From Centropus unirufus (taxonomy: Eukaryota > Chordata > Aves > Cuculiformes > Centropidae), in contig VYZI01000182.1 of the NCBI GenBank assembly GCA_013397695.1, positions 418,924 to 482,923 on the forward strand: DNA of 64,000 bases, written 5' to 3'. The position numbers and the translations under genes are program-made. The stretch's first letter is position 1. Every line of letters starts with the position of its first letter. This document shows, in pieces, positions 49,823-62,148 of this stretch. The notes beneath the pieces were generated by a model, which saw only the letters and a program-made list of their open reading frames with translations, made no database searches and was not told the origin of the DNA.

Positions 49823-52162
49823 TTGTAAGAGTAAGGAGGAACCAGAGTGGCAGACTAAGATCTAGCCTTAGGTTCTTCCACAAATTAGAGCTGTAAACAG
49901 CGTACAGACCTACATGAAAGGGGAGCAATGCCTAATTATCTAATGGGATTATGCATAATGCAAGCCCGAGGATGTTCCCACTAATATCTTCCCTACCTCA
50001 TTCTCACACACATGGGACAGAACTGCTCTGAAGCTGGGGAAGATCAAAAGTCGAGTGCAGAGCTTTGCACAAATTCTTGTTCAACTTCAGTACTTGTAGC
50101 GTTTTTCCCTCCTCAGTAATAAGGATGAAAACAACTGCAATCAGAGTCTGTTTCCAAACTAGGTGTAATCTTATTAAGTGGTTCTGCCTTTTGCCAGTTA
50201 CAGCACAGCAATTACACCCCTTCCCAGGTGAAGGACTACCACGTGGGAGCAAGAGAGAACAACGTTAAGAACATCGAGGCTTGTACCTACATCATATCTT
50301 GGGCGAGACTTGACCTTAAAAATGGGCATAAAATTATTACTAATAAGTACTTCTTACTATTTGCTCTGGGTGTTCTGACATACATGTGTGTGTACCCAGA
50401 GACCGCACATCTGCCCTCACCTTCAGGACTCCTTTAATACCCATTATGTTAAATTAAATGGATAACGATGACCCAGAAAAATCATTTTGCTCATCTTCAC
50501 ATAATGTGAGAAGTGTGCGGTAATTAAGTAGCCTTTAAGACTGACAATGTCAATTATTTCAGGATAAATAACAGGAGAGACATGGAGTCTGAGCGGAAGG
50601 ATGGTGTCAGATGCAGAGTTGAACAATAGCTGTTTTGCCTGTCATTCATACCAAATTATTGTGGGGGGGAAGAGAAACTATTTATAGTCTGTCAGTCTCA
50701 AGGAACCACAATTATGATGATTTAATTAACACATGGAGAGGCTTCAGGCAATCACATCGTGCTAAATTTAAGAAGTAGCACATTTCAGACCCAAGATGAT
50801 TTAGAACATTAACAAATGCTAGTTGAACCAGGGCAAGAATTTGATGGCCTTGTTGGTTCCTCTTAAAGCATCCATCACGGCGCAAAGATAATCCGAATGG
50901 ATGTGTTAGTGAAAGATGAGAGCAGTGAAGAATCATCTGGGGCTTCAGAGGCCATCACACAGAAGGAGAAGCTGATTTTTAATGAGAATTGAGTTTGAAA
51001 ATGAGCAAACCCACACAACACGAGCCTATTCATCAAAGACACGTCACGCGTTGGAAAAGTCTGGGGAAAAGATGAGCTACGGGTGCGTAAGAGTGCAAGA
51101 CACTGAGAGTGCCCTTCCCACGGAGACCTTGAAGCTTGTGCTCAGTGCCAAGTATGCCTTGCCTTGGCCTGATGCCCAGGAGCAAGGTTTAACCTGTGCA
51201 CAGCACAATCACGGTACATGGGATGGCCTTTTTACCACACAAGAGTCCTCCCATAAAGAGAATATTGCCAAGTTTCTCAAAATCTGGATTGCTGAATGTT
51301 TTTGTCAAATCATCTCACACAAGTAAATCACTCCTCATGTCTCCATTTCCTCATTCCATGCCCCAATTGTTCAGATTACCCGCTGTGTCCTATAACCTAG
51401 GCACAAAATAGTTCCAGCAGTATTTTCATACAGTGATTTAATTTAGGAGGAGTCAGGTGCTGTGCAAACACAAATGGTCATAGGAATAACGCCACCATTT
51501 CACCAAGCTTCCCCTCTTTTCACTTTCTATTGCCTGCTTTGTAATTTGATTAAAACACAAGTGACACACAGGAAAAGCCAACCTCTCCATACAAGAAAAA
51601 AATCTGTACGAGAGTTTACATCGAAAGAAATTATGAACCTCGTGCTTTAAATTTCGTACTTTCATTGTCTGTCAAAAATGGGAGATGGAGATTGCTTTTT
51701 CTACCATGTATATTTATATCGGTATGGAGCTGGAATTATTGCGTGCACACCCAACGCTGAACGTACCAAGGGATCTTTGTGCAGTACATAATTACTGCGC
51801 TCTGCTGTTGCAGTGAAGGACACGCCACATTCCCACCACACATCTAATACAAAGTGAGTATCAACCATCTAATTTCTCTCCTCATGTAACACCTTCTGCA
51901 GTGCAGTTGAAATGATCGGATGGAAAATACGAAATATTTCTATATGACAAAAGAACTTAGGAAATTCAGCATAAAAATCAGTTTTCACCATTTATGTCTT
52001 CCCATAACCAAAATGCATACCTGTAGGAGAACACAACATCAGGGGTCAACCCTGGATCGTAGCACATTACTTTTCCACATAAGCTAAATACAGAATTATT
52101 ATTTTTGGTTTTATTCTTGTGCATTTGGAGGAAACTGAGTAATATTGTGCTGGTGAAAGAAC
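49823..52162. other. Non-coding unique block
   Basis: 2.3 kb without CR1. The open frame at 50982-51326 (114 codons) has no recognisable domain or CR1 similarity. The segment 51690-51810 looks like a possible conserved element but is unproven. Confidence 0.4.
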
Positions 52163-52578
52163 AGGTTCTAGAGAACAAATCTTACAAGGAGCGGTGGAGG
52201 GAACTGGGAGCATTTAGCCTAGAGAAGAGAAGACAAAGGGGAGACCCCACTGCTCTCTGCAGCTCCTGCAAAGGAGTTTGTAGCCAGGGGGGTGCTGGTC
52301 TCTTCACCCAAGTAAAGGGATAGGATGTGAGGAAATGGCCTCAAGCTGTGTCAGGGGAGGCCGAGATCGGATATTAGGAAAGATTTCTTTACTGAGTGAG
52401 TGTTGAAGCACTGGACATGGGTGCCCAGGGAGCTGGGAGCCTCCGCCCCTGGATGGGTTCAAAGAACGGGTAGACGTGGCACTTAGGGACGTGGTGTAGC
52501 AGGCACAGTGGGGTTGGGCTGACGGTTGGACTGGATGAGCTTAGACGTCTTTTCCAACGATTAATGACTTTATGATTA
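52163..52578 (+). mobile_element. CR1 LINE, about 415 bp (group B)
   Basis: GGTTCTAGAGAACAAATCTT, GGAGCGGTGGAGGGAACTGG, AGCCTAGAGAAGAGAAGACA, AATGGCCTCAAGCTGTGTCA and TAGACGTCTTTTCCAACGAT. Confidence 0.93.
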
Positions 52579-52763
52579 AATGACCAAAAAAACCCAGAAC
52601 CTTCACAGAAAACAGGTGTTGCTGTGATGTACATGATACAGGAAGTAAAAATTAGGATAACATTAATTAACTGATGAGTTTTGAGAACTTAATATAAAAC
52701 TACTATGAATAAAAGTCCTCACTTTTTTTTTGCCACAGGAAGGATAAAAAATAAAGAGAAGTT

Positions 52764-52801
52764 CAAGCATCCTCACAAAGCATCCTCAAGCATCCTCACA
52801 T
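52764..52801 (+). repeat. Short tandem duplication
   Basis: Three near-tandem copies of AAGCATCCTCA separated by 2-4 bases. Confidence 0.75.
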
Positions 52802-53755
52802 TTTCTGTAGGAAGTTGCCACCTAACAGAGAGCAAGCCTGGGCCCACAGAGATGTTCAGGAAGCCTCTTTGGCTTGTTGGCATCCATGAACTCCTCATAT
52901 TCTGATCAATTGCAATTAAACTGCTCTACAGAACCACAAAATTCAACCTAACCTGGAACTGGGAAACAAAGGTGGAGATTTTACTGTAGCTGGAATACTT
53001 GCCTCCTATGAGACAAAGGTATGACTGATACACCAACTGACACGAGGTCTGCATTTCCTTGTCACTTAAAAAGGCAAAGACAAACCAAATTCACCAGGCC
53101 AAGAGGCCAATATTCCATAAAGCAGCACCCTCCAACACCATCCCTTTACCATAGACTCTGGCTTCAGATAAAGCTGGAATTTCACAGCTAGGAGGAAAGG
53201 CACAACTCCCGGGAAGTCCCTCAGAACTGATCCAGTCATTGTTTGTGTAGATGGAGAGATCCACAGGCAAGCCAAGCTTATTTGGCTGCACAACAGGCAG
53301 ATGTGATAAAAGCTGATCAGTGTCCAAAATGTTTACTGCCGCAGCCCATCTGTGCTCAGTCCTAAAATACCTGGCTTGAAATGACCAAATACTGGCAATT
53401 TTTTATGTCTAAATGTTTACAACATTGGTAGTGTGGCAGAGTCCTGCACGCTCTTGTACACCAAGCACCTCCTGCCAGAAAAGCAAGTGCTCCTTGAGTG
53501 GAACATGCAGACCACCTCAGTGGAATTAACACACCTGGAGAGACAAGACCTGCTGCCCCAAATGGCCAAAACTCACAGGTCTCTTTACACCAAGGACAGA
53601 CTGGCTGCCAGAAGGAGGCTGTGAGCATCGCTGTCACACGGCGGAGTAAACCAGCTCACACGCAGCTCAGGTTCCTCAAGTGCCACCCCAGCTCTGTGCA
53701 CAGCCCGAGTCCTTCAGTTACCAGCCTGAACGTCAAGAGTCAGGTCAACTCTGTT
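52802..53755. other. Non-coding spacer
   Basis: Nothing recognised. Confidence 0.4.
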
Positions 53756-54175
53756 ATTATAGAACAGTTTGGGTTGGAAGGGCCTCGAAGCCCAGAAGGT
53801 TCTAATCCTCTGCCATGGGCAGGGACACCTCCCACTGCATCAGGGGGCTCCAAGCCCCATCCAACCTGGCCTTGAACACCTCCAGGGATGGGGCAGCGAC
53901 CACTGCTCTGGGCAACCTGTTCCAATGATTCAGCCCCCACATCATTAAGAATTTCTTCCTGATGTCCAGTCTAAATCATTCCCTCTCCAAACTGTAGCCA
54001 TTCCCACTCATCCCATCACTACACACCACTACACACCAGTCCTTCCCCAGCTTTCCTGCAGCTCCCTTCAGGTACTGGAAGCTGCTCAAATGTCTTCCCA
54101 GAGTCTTCTCCAGGCTGAACAGCCTCAAATCCCTCAGCCTGGAGTCATAGCCGAGGTGCTCCAGCCCTTGACCCG
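53756..54175 (-). mobile_element. CR1 LINE, about 420 bp (group A)
   Basis: CAGTTTGGGTTGGAAGGGCC, CCATGGGCAGGGACACCTCC, TTCTTCCTGATGTCCAGTCT, CTCCAGGCTGAACAGCCTCA. A 10-bp word ACTACACACC is duplicated in tandem at about 54026-54045 inside it. Confidence 0.93.
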
Positions 54176-54900
54176 GAGGTGATTTATACTGAAGGAGAGT
54201 TTGAGAAACATTTCCAGCAGCAGGGTACTTCCTAATAAGTTTGTTTGCCACTTTTGGAGTGTGGGGCTTTTAATTTTTGGTGTGTATTTAAAAGAAAAAG
54301 AACAAACAAATGAACAGGCTTAACAGATTTCTTTGCCGTTTCTGTCAGCATTTTCCCTCCTGGCATGAGCAACATAATGGACTAAAATTGATTTTTTTCC
54401 CTCCTCCTTAAAATACTGGCAGCACATCACAGAGTGAACAAAAGCAGAAGAAGAGGTGAGAGAAAGGAAAAGAGAGATGGAGAGGGCAAACGGCATCTGT
54501 CACAATTCCAGCAACCCAGGAATCCTCCACAGGGCCTGAGCAACAACTGTAACAGGAGTACAAGTGTTCTCTTTTCTTTTCCAAAGCTTTTACAGTGCAG
54601 CACCCTCTCCATTTGAGCCGTCCTCAGTGCATAACGCAAACCATGGTGTTTCTAGAAAGTGAAATATTAGGGGAAGTAGGAAGAGGTGATGAGATGGCAG
54701 AGAGCGTGACGGTCCATCCCAGCTGGATGAGATGCTCAAGACTGAATCCTCAGTGCAATTCCAGAGTTCTGTCAATTAACTGTCAGCCTCTGGATGAGGC
54801 CTTGTGGGGCACAGAATGCCTGAAACATGGCTAGGAAACTTCCAGGCTAAAATAAAAATGTGGGAGATGTGGGTTCAGCATCTTCCTTTGACATCGATTG
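54176..54900. other. Non-coding spacer
   Basis: Purine-rich patch at 54435-54490; nothing else. Confidence 0.4.
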
Positions 54901-55220
54901 TAGAATCACAGAATTTCGTGAGTTGGAAGGGACCCACAAGGACCATTGAGTCCAGCTCCTGTCCTTGCACAGGACACCCCAACATCCACCTGTGGGGTGA
55001 GGGCCTTGGCCAAAGGCTTCTGGAATATTGTCAGGCTGGGGCTGTGCCTGCTTCCCTGGGAGCTGTTCCAGGGCTCCACCACCCTCTGGGGGAAGAACCT
55101 TCTCCTCGTGTCCAGCCCAACCTTCCCCTGGCCCAGCCTCCTGCCATTCCTTTGGGTCCCCTCCTTGGTCACCAGAGAGCAGAGCTCAGTTCCTGCTCCT
55201 CCCCTCGTGAGGCAGCTGCA
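54901..55220 (-). mobile_element. CR1 LINE, about 320 bp (group C)
   Basis: TAGAATCACAGAATTTCGTG, AGTTGGAAGGGACCCACAAG, CATCCACCTGTGGGGTGAGG, CTGGGGGAAGAACCTTCTCC. The last CR1 before the LRRTM4 exon. Confidence 0.94.
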
Positions 55221-58200
55221 CGCTGCATTATTTCAGAGCAAATCCCTTTCAAGGTCTCAGCAACACCTTTATTGCCAGACCAAATGTCAAGCAAGCCAAT
55301 CTCTCACCCCGGGACCTCAATAATGCCTGAGTGAGAGTTTCCGAGGGATTCAGCCTCCTTCCCCAGCCCTGCTTTCAGATTTACTACCAGGGGCTCAATT
55401 GCTGCTGATGCGCAGCTGGCTGAGCTCTGCCGGAAACACAGCCAGTCATTTCGGTAGCATCTTTGGAAAATCTCACCCTTCACAAGTGCTGAGCCCAGGA
55501 AAAATCTGCCCCTGTGCATTACTGCTGCATCACCAGGACTTCTATAGCGCAACTGCTCATACACTGATTTCCTGTTGCAAGTACACGGCGCTAACCAAGC
55601 CTCTGGATGGGAACGCACACAAATTTCTACTTTTGGTCCTAATCCTGAAGACTTTACTAAAATTCACCTTCTCGCTGGGCCTGAGCCTAGAAGATACAAG
55701 TCCAAGCTACCTCTGACATACTTCTTCTAGATGGACCGCACGAGGAAAAGGCCTACACCTGCTTCGTTTTTTGGTTAACTCTTCCAATACAAACACAGAG
55801 CTGAGGACAGAGTTAGATTGATTTCCCCTTCAGTTTACAACTCCAGCAAGAATTTAAGGTCCATCTGTAATGACAGAGAAGTGGAGAGAGAGGCACAGAA
55901 GGATACGAGAAAGCAAAATTAACAATGCCCATTCTCCAGTGTCCCAAAAGAGTCACTGGAAAGAAAGCTGCACCACCCTGGCCCCAAAATTAACAACTGT
56001 GGTAACGTTATTGGTTCCCATACTGCTCGCTCCTCACCTCCCATATTCTTCTACAGCACAGTCTGTGGAATCATCTTCCTTTCGCATTTCCACAAGCTAT
56101 AATGAACTTAAACCACTGCCAGGAAGTCCTTGCTAAGTATTACTCATGAAAAACATAAGGCTGACAACCAAAGGAAATCAAACACTGTTCGTTCTTCAAA
56201 ATTCAGAAAGAGAAGATCTACAGAACCACCAAGTGATTTCCCTCACGAGATTGGTTTGTCCCACGAACCCATTCATAGCCCCCCCTGAGCAGTCCCTTCC
56301 AAAGCTGAGATGCAGAACCACGAACACCATCACCAAACTGGAACTTTGGACTAAACAGTATCCAGGCTGAGGAGGTGATTCAGCCTTTTTTATTATTATT
56401 TTTTTTTGTTTTTTTTGGCATCTTGTTCCAAACAACACAGTAATGGTTTTTGATAAATAAATGACAAACAACAGAGGCATGTCAACATTTCCTTTTAAAT
56501 TAGGCTCAAAAAGAGGAGGATAAGAGCAGCCCACAGAGCCTGCATTTGTTGCATTCCTTTATCAATCTATTTCATCCCACTGGCAAGCAGCTTTCAAAGT
56601 GAAAATGATTTTGTGTGACTGATTCAGCATGTATGAACACAAGTGACAACTGCCCGGGTTTGCACTCCACTGGAAAGCACAGGAGCACCACGGCAGAGAA
56701 GCACTTGTGTGTGAACAGGCTGGGTGGCCTGTCAAGCACTGGGGTATGGTTAGACATGAAGAACTGGAAGTGTAAAGAGTCACCTCACAGGGTCTGTGTC
56801 AATCGTCTCTCAGAGGGCTTCACATCAACCGTGCTCAGTTAACACAGAAAAGATGTTCACTTCTTTGGTCGGTTGTTGCTTGATTTGTAACTGCCAGCCT
56901 GAGAAACAGGAGGTGAAAAACCTTTCAGCAGAAAGGAGGAAATGTTTCTGCTCCTTCTCCCCATACGCTCCTGCTGTTCTCTATACAGCTACTTTGTGGG
57001 CGATACATATGAAATAGAGAATATTATAGTTTGGTTTATGAAATTGCTTTTTATGGCCCCCAGATCTTCAGCAAATGTACAAATAAATTGGAACGAGAGA
57101 GGGAATAAGACACACATGCACAAAGCAAAGCGAATCCCAAAAGGAGATAGCAGCAGTCTGCTAACTGGATGGCGAGAGCCAAAACCATAAGCATCCAGTT
57201 ATTTTAGAAGCCCTTGCCAACAGCCTAAATGGAATACCACCAGCCAGGTGTCAGTGATTCTAATCCCACCGATGCCAAGAGAGTTGCTCCCATTTCCAGC
57301 AAGCCTGCCTTTGGCTCCCTCTTTGTAGTACAAGAAATAATTCATAAAGCACAGAGCGGAAAAAGCAGCCACACAAACTGTTCCTGAACTCCACTGCTCG
57401 TGCTATAAGGACCCAACCCGGGGTAGCTCTTGTTTGCCAGTGATGCTTTGTTACACACTGCAGATCTCGCCGAACTTCAAGCACCACCACGAGCCTCCCC
57501 TGCTCGCGTGTGCAGCTGCTCTGAAACAAAGAACCCGCACTAACACCTGAACATGCCCTCTCATGGCCAGGTCCGGCGCAGAAAGCAAGTGGTTTATGGA
57601 TGAGCTGAGCTGGATACTTTTAGAAGCAGAATCATCACTGGGAACATAATAGACACGTTCACCCAACTTTGGGCCATGCTTGGAAACCACTCATTGCCAC
57701 CAGCTACCAGCAAGAGTATGCTCGGTCATCCTTCTTCAGTTAAAATAGAACTAAGCCATTATTGCTCTCCTGAAAGGCACAACTTTCGGACACTGCAGCT
57801 GTGTGGGAACAGTCATGGGAAAGCAGAACAACAGTACTAAAAATGTAAACCCCATCAACTCAGAAGTGATGAATTCTGAAAGTCTGCCTGCCTTCATTTT
57901 GGTAATAAAACACCATTTCCCTTGTACGTGGTGCTTTTTGAGGCAGGAGAAACCTCAGCCTGAGCACAGCAAGAGCAGTTTGGACGCAAAAGAGCATGAG
58001 GTTGTATGTCTCACTTGTACAAACTAAGTTTTCCCTCAAGCACACGCATCGGGGTAAATCAGTAAATAATGATACGTTGCCTTTTCTATTTTTCCCCCAA
58101 ACATAAAACCTTTCCACAGCTGAAGATGCTACAAGGCTTTTTTTTTTTCCTTGCCATTTTTAAGTGCTGTACAGTGCATATCTATCCTTTTACAAGTGGA

Positions 58201-58279
58201 ACCTCGTAGCTATGGAGACGAAGAACGTTAAATCCAAGCTGAAGATGGTATTTCAGTGGGGGCTTAGGACTGCTGCGTG

Positions 58280-58413
58280 TGCCTCCAGTGCTCTGCTGCT
58301 CTCTGCCTCCTCAGCTTCTCCTGCACTGGAGGCAGTGCTCACTGTACTGAATCCCCACACAAACACAGTGTGGATGTCCAAAGCCTGAGACAGCACCACC
58401 GCGTTCAGTACAG
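58280..58413. repeat. Two adjacent perfect inverted repeats
   Basis: A 12-bp perfect stem pairs 58280-58291 with 58323-58334 across a 31-nt loop (TGCCTCCAGTGC and its complement). A 10-bp perfect stem pairs 58342-58351 (CTGTACTGAA) with 58404-58413 across 52 nt. Either strand could fold. No known RNA family is recognised. Confidence 0.6.
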
Positions 58414-60025
58414 CCTGATTTACCCCATAGCCAAGGATCCCACAGAACACACAATAAAGAGCCGAGTTGTATAAAACTGTGCACCAGCTGAACTCAACCT
58501 GCTCAGAGTAATGGAATAAAACTGCTCTGGCACTGCGGTAGCACCTGGAAACCAGGCGAACTGGGGTCCTCTTGTGTTTAATGCTGTGTGTAACAGTCAA
58601 TATCGACAAGAAGACATTAAGTCACACTGACCTTCTGCTACTACACCTGGTGGGACTCTTGAACTTCTTTTTTATCTGCCATAATCCCAATTTCCAGCCT
58701 CCCCAAACAACATCACGTATGCCCCATCTTCTGTGCACTATGTTCATCATCCAAATTCCATTACAGGTTATGGTTTCATTACATGGACTTTCAGTTACGT
58801 CTTCCACATCATCTCAGAAGAAGACGGTGTTCTATTTTAAACAGCATTTTATTTAAGCTAATGAAACTTCAATGGTGTTAAACTCGAGCATGAAGGGTAG
58901 AGCACCTTTCAGGTTAAATTACTGCTCCTTGTGACAGCCAGTGAAATTTCAAAATAGCTTGTTAGCATCTCCTACTTTCTGCTGGTGCTGCTAATACGGA
59001 AAGAAACCCCAAAAAACCCAAACCTTTATTCACAGGATACTGGTAGAAATTAGAAGGGTAGGGCAGGTAGGGTTCTGGTTTGAAGACAACACCACTCCAC
59101 AAAAAGCAACCCCAAAACATGCATTTTTTGCTGAACTTCCCCATGGCCCAAATTCAGCTCAGGATTTCAGGTGCCAAACATGAAACATCTTGAAGAGGCC
59201 GTACAGTCATAAAGGGAAATCCTTCCCTTTTAATCAGGATCCTTAACATCCAGTGCTAAAAAATCAGGACCCTAAACTGCAGCCTGCTCGATGCTGCTCA
59301 TCTCTAACACGTCTTTTATTCTACCTGGCTGAAAAAGGCATTGGTCAAATTGAATTGTCAAACCACATTTGCACAAATGGATATGAATAGATTTCAAGAG
59401 GCACGTTAAGCACTCTCAGGCAGGATGTCCACAGCCAAGGAAGCAACATCAACCACAATCCCCTAAGAGCACGTCACATGCAGGGTTAAGGAACAGGTAC
59501 TGAAATGTAATGGCATTCACAAGTGAAATCATTTCTAACAGACACATTAAGAGTCATTGACAGAACAGCAATGGAAAAATACAGTGTTTTCTCACCAAAG
59601 ATGTGCAACAGAAGCACTGAGAGCCTTTCCTATCTTGCTGAGTCAAAGTCATAACACGGCCTAGAGTGCCTGAGACTATTAACTCCAATAGAGTTGTCTC
59701 TAAAGCTAAGCCTTCACTGATCACTAAAATGAAATAGAATAAACCCTAAGAATCCCCCTCTCCCAACCCAAACATTTGCAAATGCAGTGTTTGTCCTGGG
59801 GACTTCACATGGCTCCAGTTCAGAAGAGCCAGCAAGGCTGGTGTGTTCCTGCTTCCCCAGGAAATCAAACGCACATCTAACTTCAAGGTTGTGCTGCAGC
59901 CCTGTTGTCCCCTGGTTTACTCCAGAACCAGACAGAAAAAGCAAAAAAATCTTTGACATTCTCTTTAAATAGGCCACAAACCCCTCAAGATTTGACATGG
60001 GGCCTTGAGTAAAGAGGTCACCCAA

Positions 60026-60031
60026 TTTATT
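60026..60031 (-). terminator. Candidate poly(A) signal for short LRRTM4 transcript
   Basis: AATAAA on the minus strand, about 370 nt past the stop codon. Further AATAAA words on the same strand lie at 59315-59320 and 59025-59030, so the real 3' end cannot be chosen from sequence alone. Confidence 0.3.
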
Positions 60032-60394
60032 TTTAAAACAGAAAAGGTTCTTAAACTCCTCAGTTTCTACCAATACATCGTAAATGGGACATTCTCGTAG
60101 TCACTGCTAATAAATAGGGTGCAAAGAGGAAGAGAACACTCCACATGCCTTTATCATAGATGTCTGCTTCCACCTAATCTGTTTTTTTTCTAAGTATGAA
60201 TTATTCAATGTAATCACCATCATTTTCCTGCCTGTTGTTAACGAGGCAACCTTTCATCCCGAGCAAACCCAAAAGCACACACACAAAAAAAAAAAGTCTC
60301 ATTAATCTTTCTAGTGTTTAGAGAGACACCTCAAGGGCGTCAAGCATTTACCTCTCCTTCCCAGCAGCTGAAATGGTTTTAGGAGGATCATGGT

Positions 60395-60401
60395 TCATAC
60401 C
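60395..60401 (-). promoter_or_regulatory. LRRTM4: Alternative splice donor overlapping the LRRTM4 stop codon
   Basis: The last codons read GAG GTA TGA. GTATGA is also a reasonable 5' splice site (GAG^GTATGA). Unspliced read-through gives Glu-Val-stop and the short protein ending ECEV. Use of the donor removes the Val and stop codons and would splice to a distal exon outside the window. Alternative C-termini of this kind are known for LRRTM3 and LRRTM4; use in this species is inferred. Confidence 0.65.
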
Positions 60402-61947
60402 TCACATTCCCTGGAGCCAGAGATGGTATAGGTGCAGGGCCCAGATCCATTGACCGATACATCCATGGTCTCAGAGTTTGTTGGCTTGTAGTCCACATAA
60501 TACTCCTGTAAAGGGGAGTTCATTTGCCTTTCGGACTCGCGGGCCTTTTTCCTGCGCCTCTTCATGAGCGAGTGCTGCTGGAGCTGTTTCATGCTGGCTG
60601 GGTAGCGCTTCCACGACACGTAGATAACCAACAAAATCATGGCCACGGAAAGAAAGAGGGCCACACTCCCAGCGATTATTTTGTGAAAGGAAACGTGCTC
60701 GTACTCTGGTTCCACTCCCGGGGTGGGGAGCTCTGCGGAAGGGCTTGGTGTCACGGATGTTGGCTGATTGCTTTCCAGTTTGGCAACGGTAGGTTTAGGA
60801 ATAAAGACAGGTCTCTGGGGGGTTTTGGGTGCCTGGTATGATCTTTCAGTGACCACCACCGGGATCTCAGCACAGATATTATATGTCTCCACAGCATCGC
60901 TCACTTTTTCGCCCTGGATATGCTTAGGGCCTGCACATATCATCGTGCTCTCTTTATTCCCCTTGAAATTCTTAAGCCAAGTAAACAGAGGGCAAATGCT
61001 TCGAGTACATTCCCACATATTTCCAGACAGAGTGATGGAGATGAGCGAGATCCATGTATTGATGGTCTCCTGAGAGATGTTGGTGAGTTTGTTGGAATCC
61101 AGGTTCAGCTTTTGCAGGTTGGGGAGGCACTGGAAGGTCCCCGGCTCTATCCCTGCAATGTCATTTCCTGATAAATCCAAGTTGTGCAAAGAACTCCAAG
61201 TCCACGTTAACCCTTGGCTAATAGAACGGATCCTATTCCACTGCAAATAAATCGAGCGAAGGTTGAAGAGGCGTGGAAAGTGGGCAAAATTGATCTTAGA
61301 AAACTGGTTATGCTCCAAGTGGAGCTCTGTCAACTTCAAAAGGCCAGCGAAAGCATTACGGGATAAGCTCCGCAGGCGGTTGTAGCCCAAATCCAGAAAG
61401 TCAAGGTTACGGCAGTCCTGGAAAACTCGGATCGGCACGGTCTTCAGCGAGTTCGACCGTAAATGCAAGATCAAGAGTTTACGAAGGCCCTTGAACTGCT
61501 CCGACTGCAACACCTGCAACTTGTTGTAAGAGAGGTCCAGATTGCGGAGGTTGGGGACCGGGTGAAAGGTTTTGTTGTGCAGATGGGTAATTTTGTTGGA
61601 GCTTAGAATTAATTCCTTCAGCCTGCGGATCCCCTGAAACGCATCCTCATCCACAGAGCTGATGTAATTATGGTCAAGATAAAGCCATATGAGCTGATTC
61701 AGGCCCGCAAACTGATTTGATTTCAGCTTCTGAATGCTGTTGTACCGTAACGATAAGCCTTGAGACCCTCCAGAAATGTTCTGGGGGATGTCTCTGAACG
61801 CGTGAGATTCGCAGTACACAATCTTGCCATCGCATCTGCAGTTCTTGGGGCAAGCTCGCTGAGCCCCCGCAAGCAGAACAAACAGCACCATAGGAAGCAG
61901 CACTATCACCACACTCATGCCTCTCAGCTGCTTAATTAAATGGAAAC
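60395..61947 (-). CDS. LRRTM4: LRRTM4 main coding exon (leucine-rich repeat transmembrane neuronal protein 4)
   Basis: Single-pass type I membrane protein of the postsynaptic surface. The LRRTM family organises excitatory synapses by binding presynaptic neurexins, and LRRTM4 also binds heparan-sulfate proteoglycans such as glypicans (family knowledge). Numbering is for the inferred 518-residue product. Hydrophobic signal peptide about 12-30; LRRNT cysteines C34, C38, C40, C47; LRRs about 63-311 with repeated LxxLxLxxN units; LRRCT beginning NMWEC at 312-315; Pro/Ser/Thr-rich stalk about 362-420; transmembrane helix about 425-447; 71-residue tail with a basic KRRRKK patch and C-terminal ECEV. 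N-glycosylation sequons lie at N58, N126 and N291. The exon opens at a splice acceptor (TATTGTAG^GTTTCC), so the first two codons are completed by an upstream exon. The N-cap ACPKNCRCDGKIVYC and the stalk/TM junction fit LRRTM4 better than LRRTM1-3. The frame is intact, without internal stops. Confidence 0.95.
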
Positions 61948-62148
61948 CTACAATATTCAAAAGAAAACAAATGGGCATTGTCAAGCTATTAAAATAAATC
62001 GCCGACAGATTACGAACAACAGTGGGGTTTCTAATAAAGCAGTAGTGAAGCAGGGGATTTAGACAACCTGTTTGCCTCCTGCTTTGCACTTCTTCTCGTG
62101 CAAATGCCTGCCCTTTGACTTTCTGCCTGCCATCTCTCCTACCCGCAC
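61948..62148 (-). other. LRRTM4: Candidate short first coding intron of LRRTM4 (201 nt, phase 1)
   Basis: The acceptor side is good: a T-rich tract (TTTGTTTTCTTTTGAATATT) then GTAG. The donor is GTGCGG. The length is 67 codons and there is no in-frame stop, so a retained intron would stay open and join the signal peptide in frame. That is why one open frame runs from 62158 to 60395. The Met-Gly-Phe join and 518-residue length argue that it is an intron. Confidence 0.5.

Larger units (their letters stand above)
55221..60394. other. Repeat-poor 3' flank / long-isoform intron of LRRTM4
   Basis: About 5.2 kb without CR1. It holds the probable short-form 3'UTR (just below 60395), T-rich runs near 56380-56420, a CA/A-run at about 60276-60296 and two inverted repeats at 58280-58413. 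Open frames here are short and resemble nothing I know. Confidence 0.5.

Noticed and set aside
50982..51326. 114-codon open frame in unique DNA
   Set aside because: No recognisable domain, no splice or promoter context and ordinary base composition; chance length is plausible in 64 kb.
54804..55334. 176-codon plus-strand open frame
   Set aside because: Nearly all of it is the antisense of a group C CR1; no independent protein domain.
60395..61947. Assignment to LRRTM3
   Set aside because: LRRTM3 shares the architecture and ECEV end, but the N-cap, LRR and stalk residues seen here agree with LRRTM4. Nesting in an alpha-catenin intron, typical of LRRTM3, is not seen.
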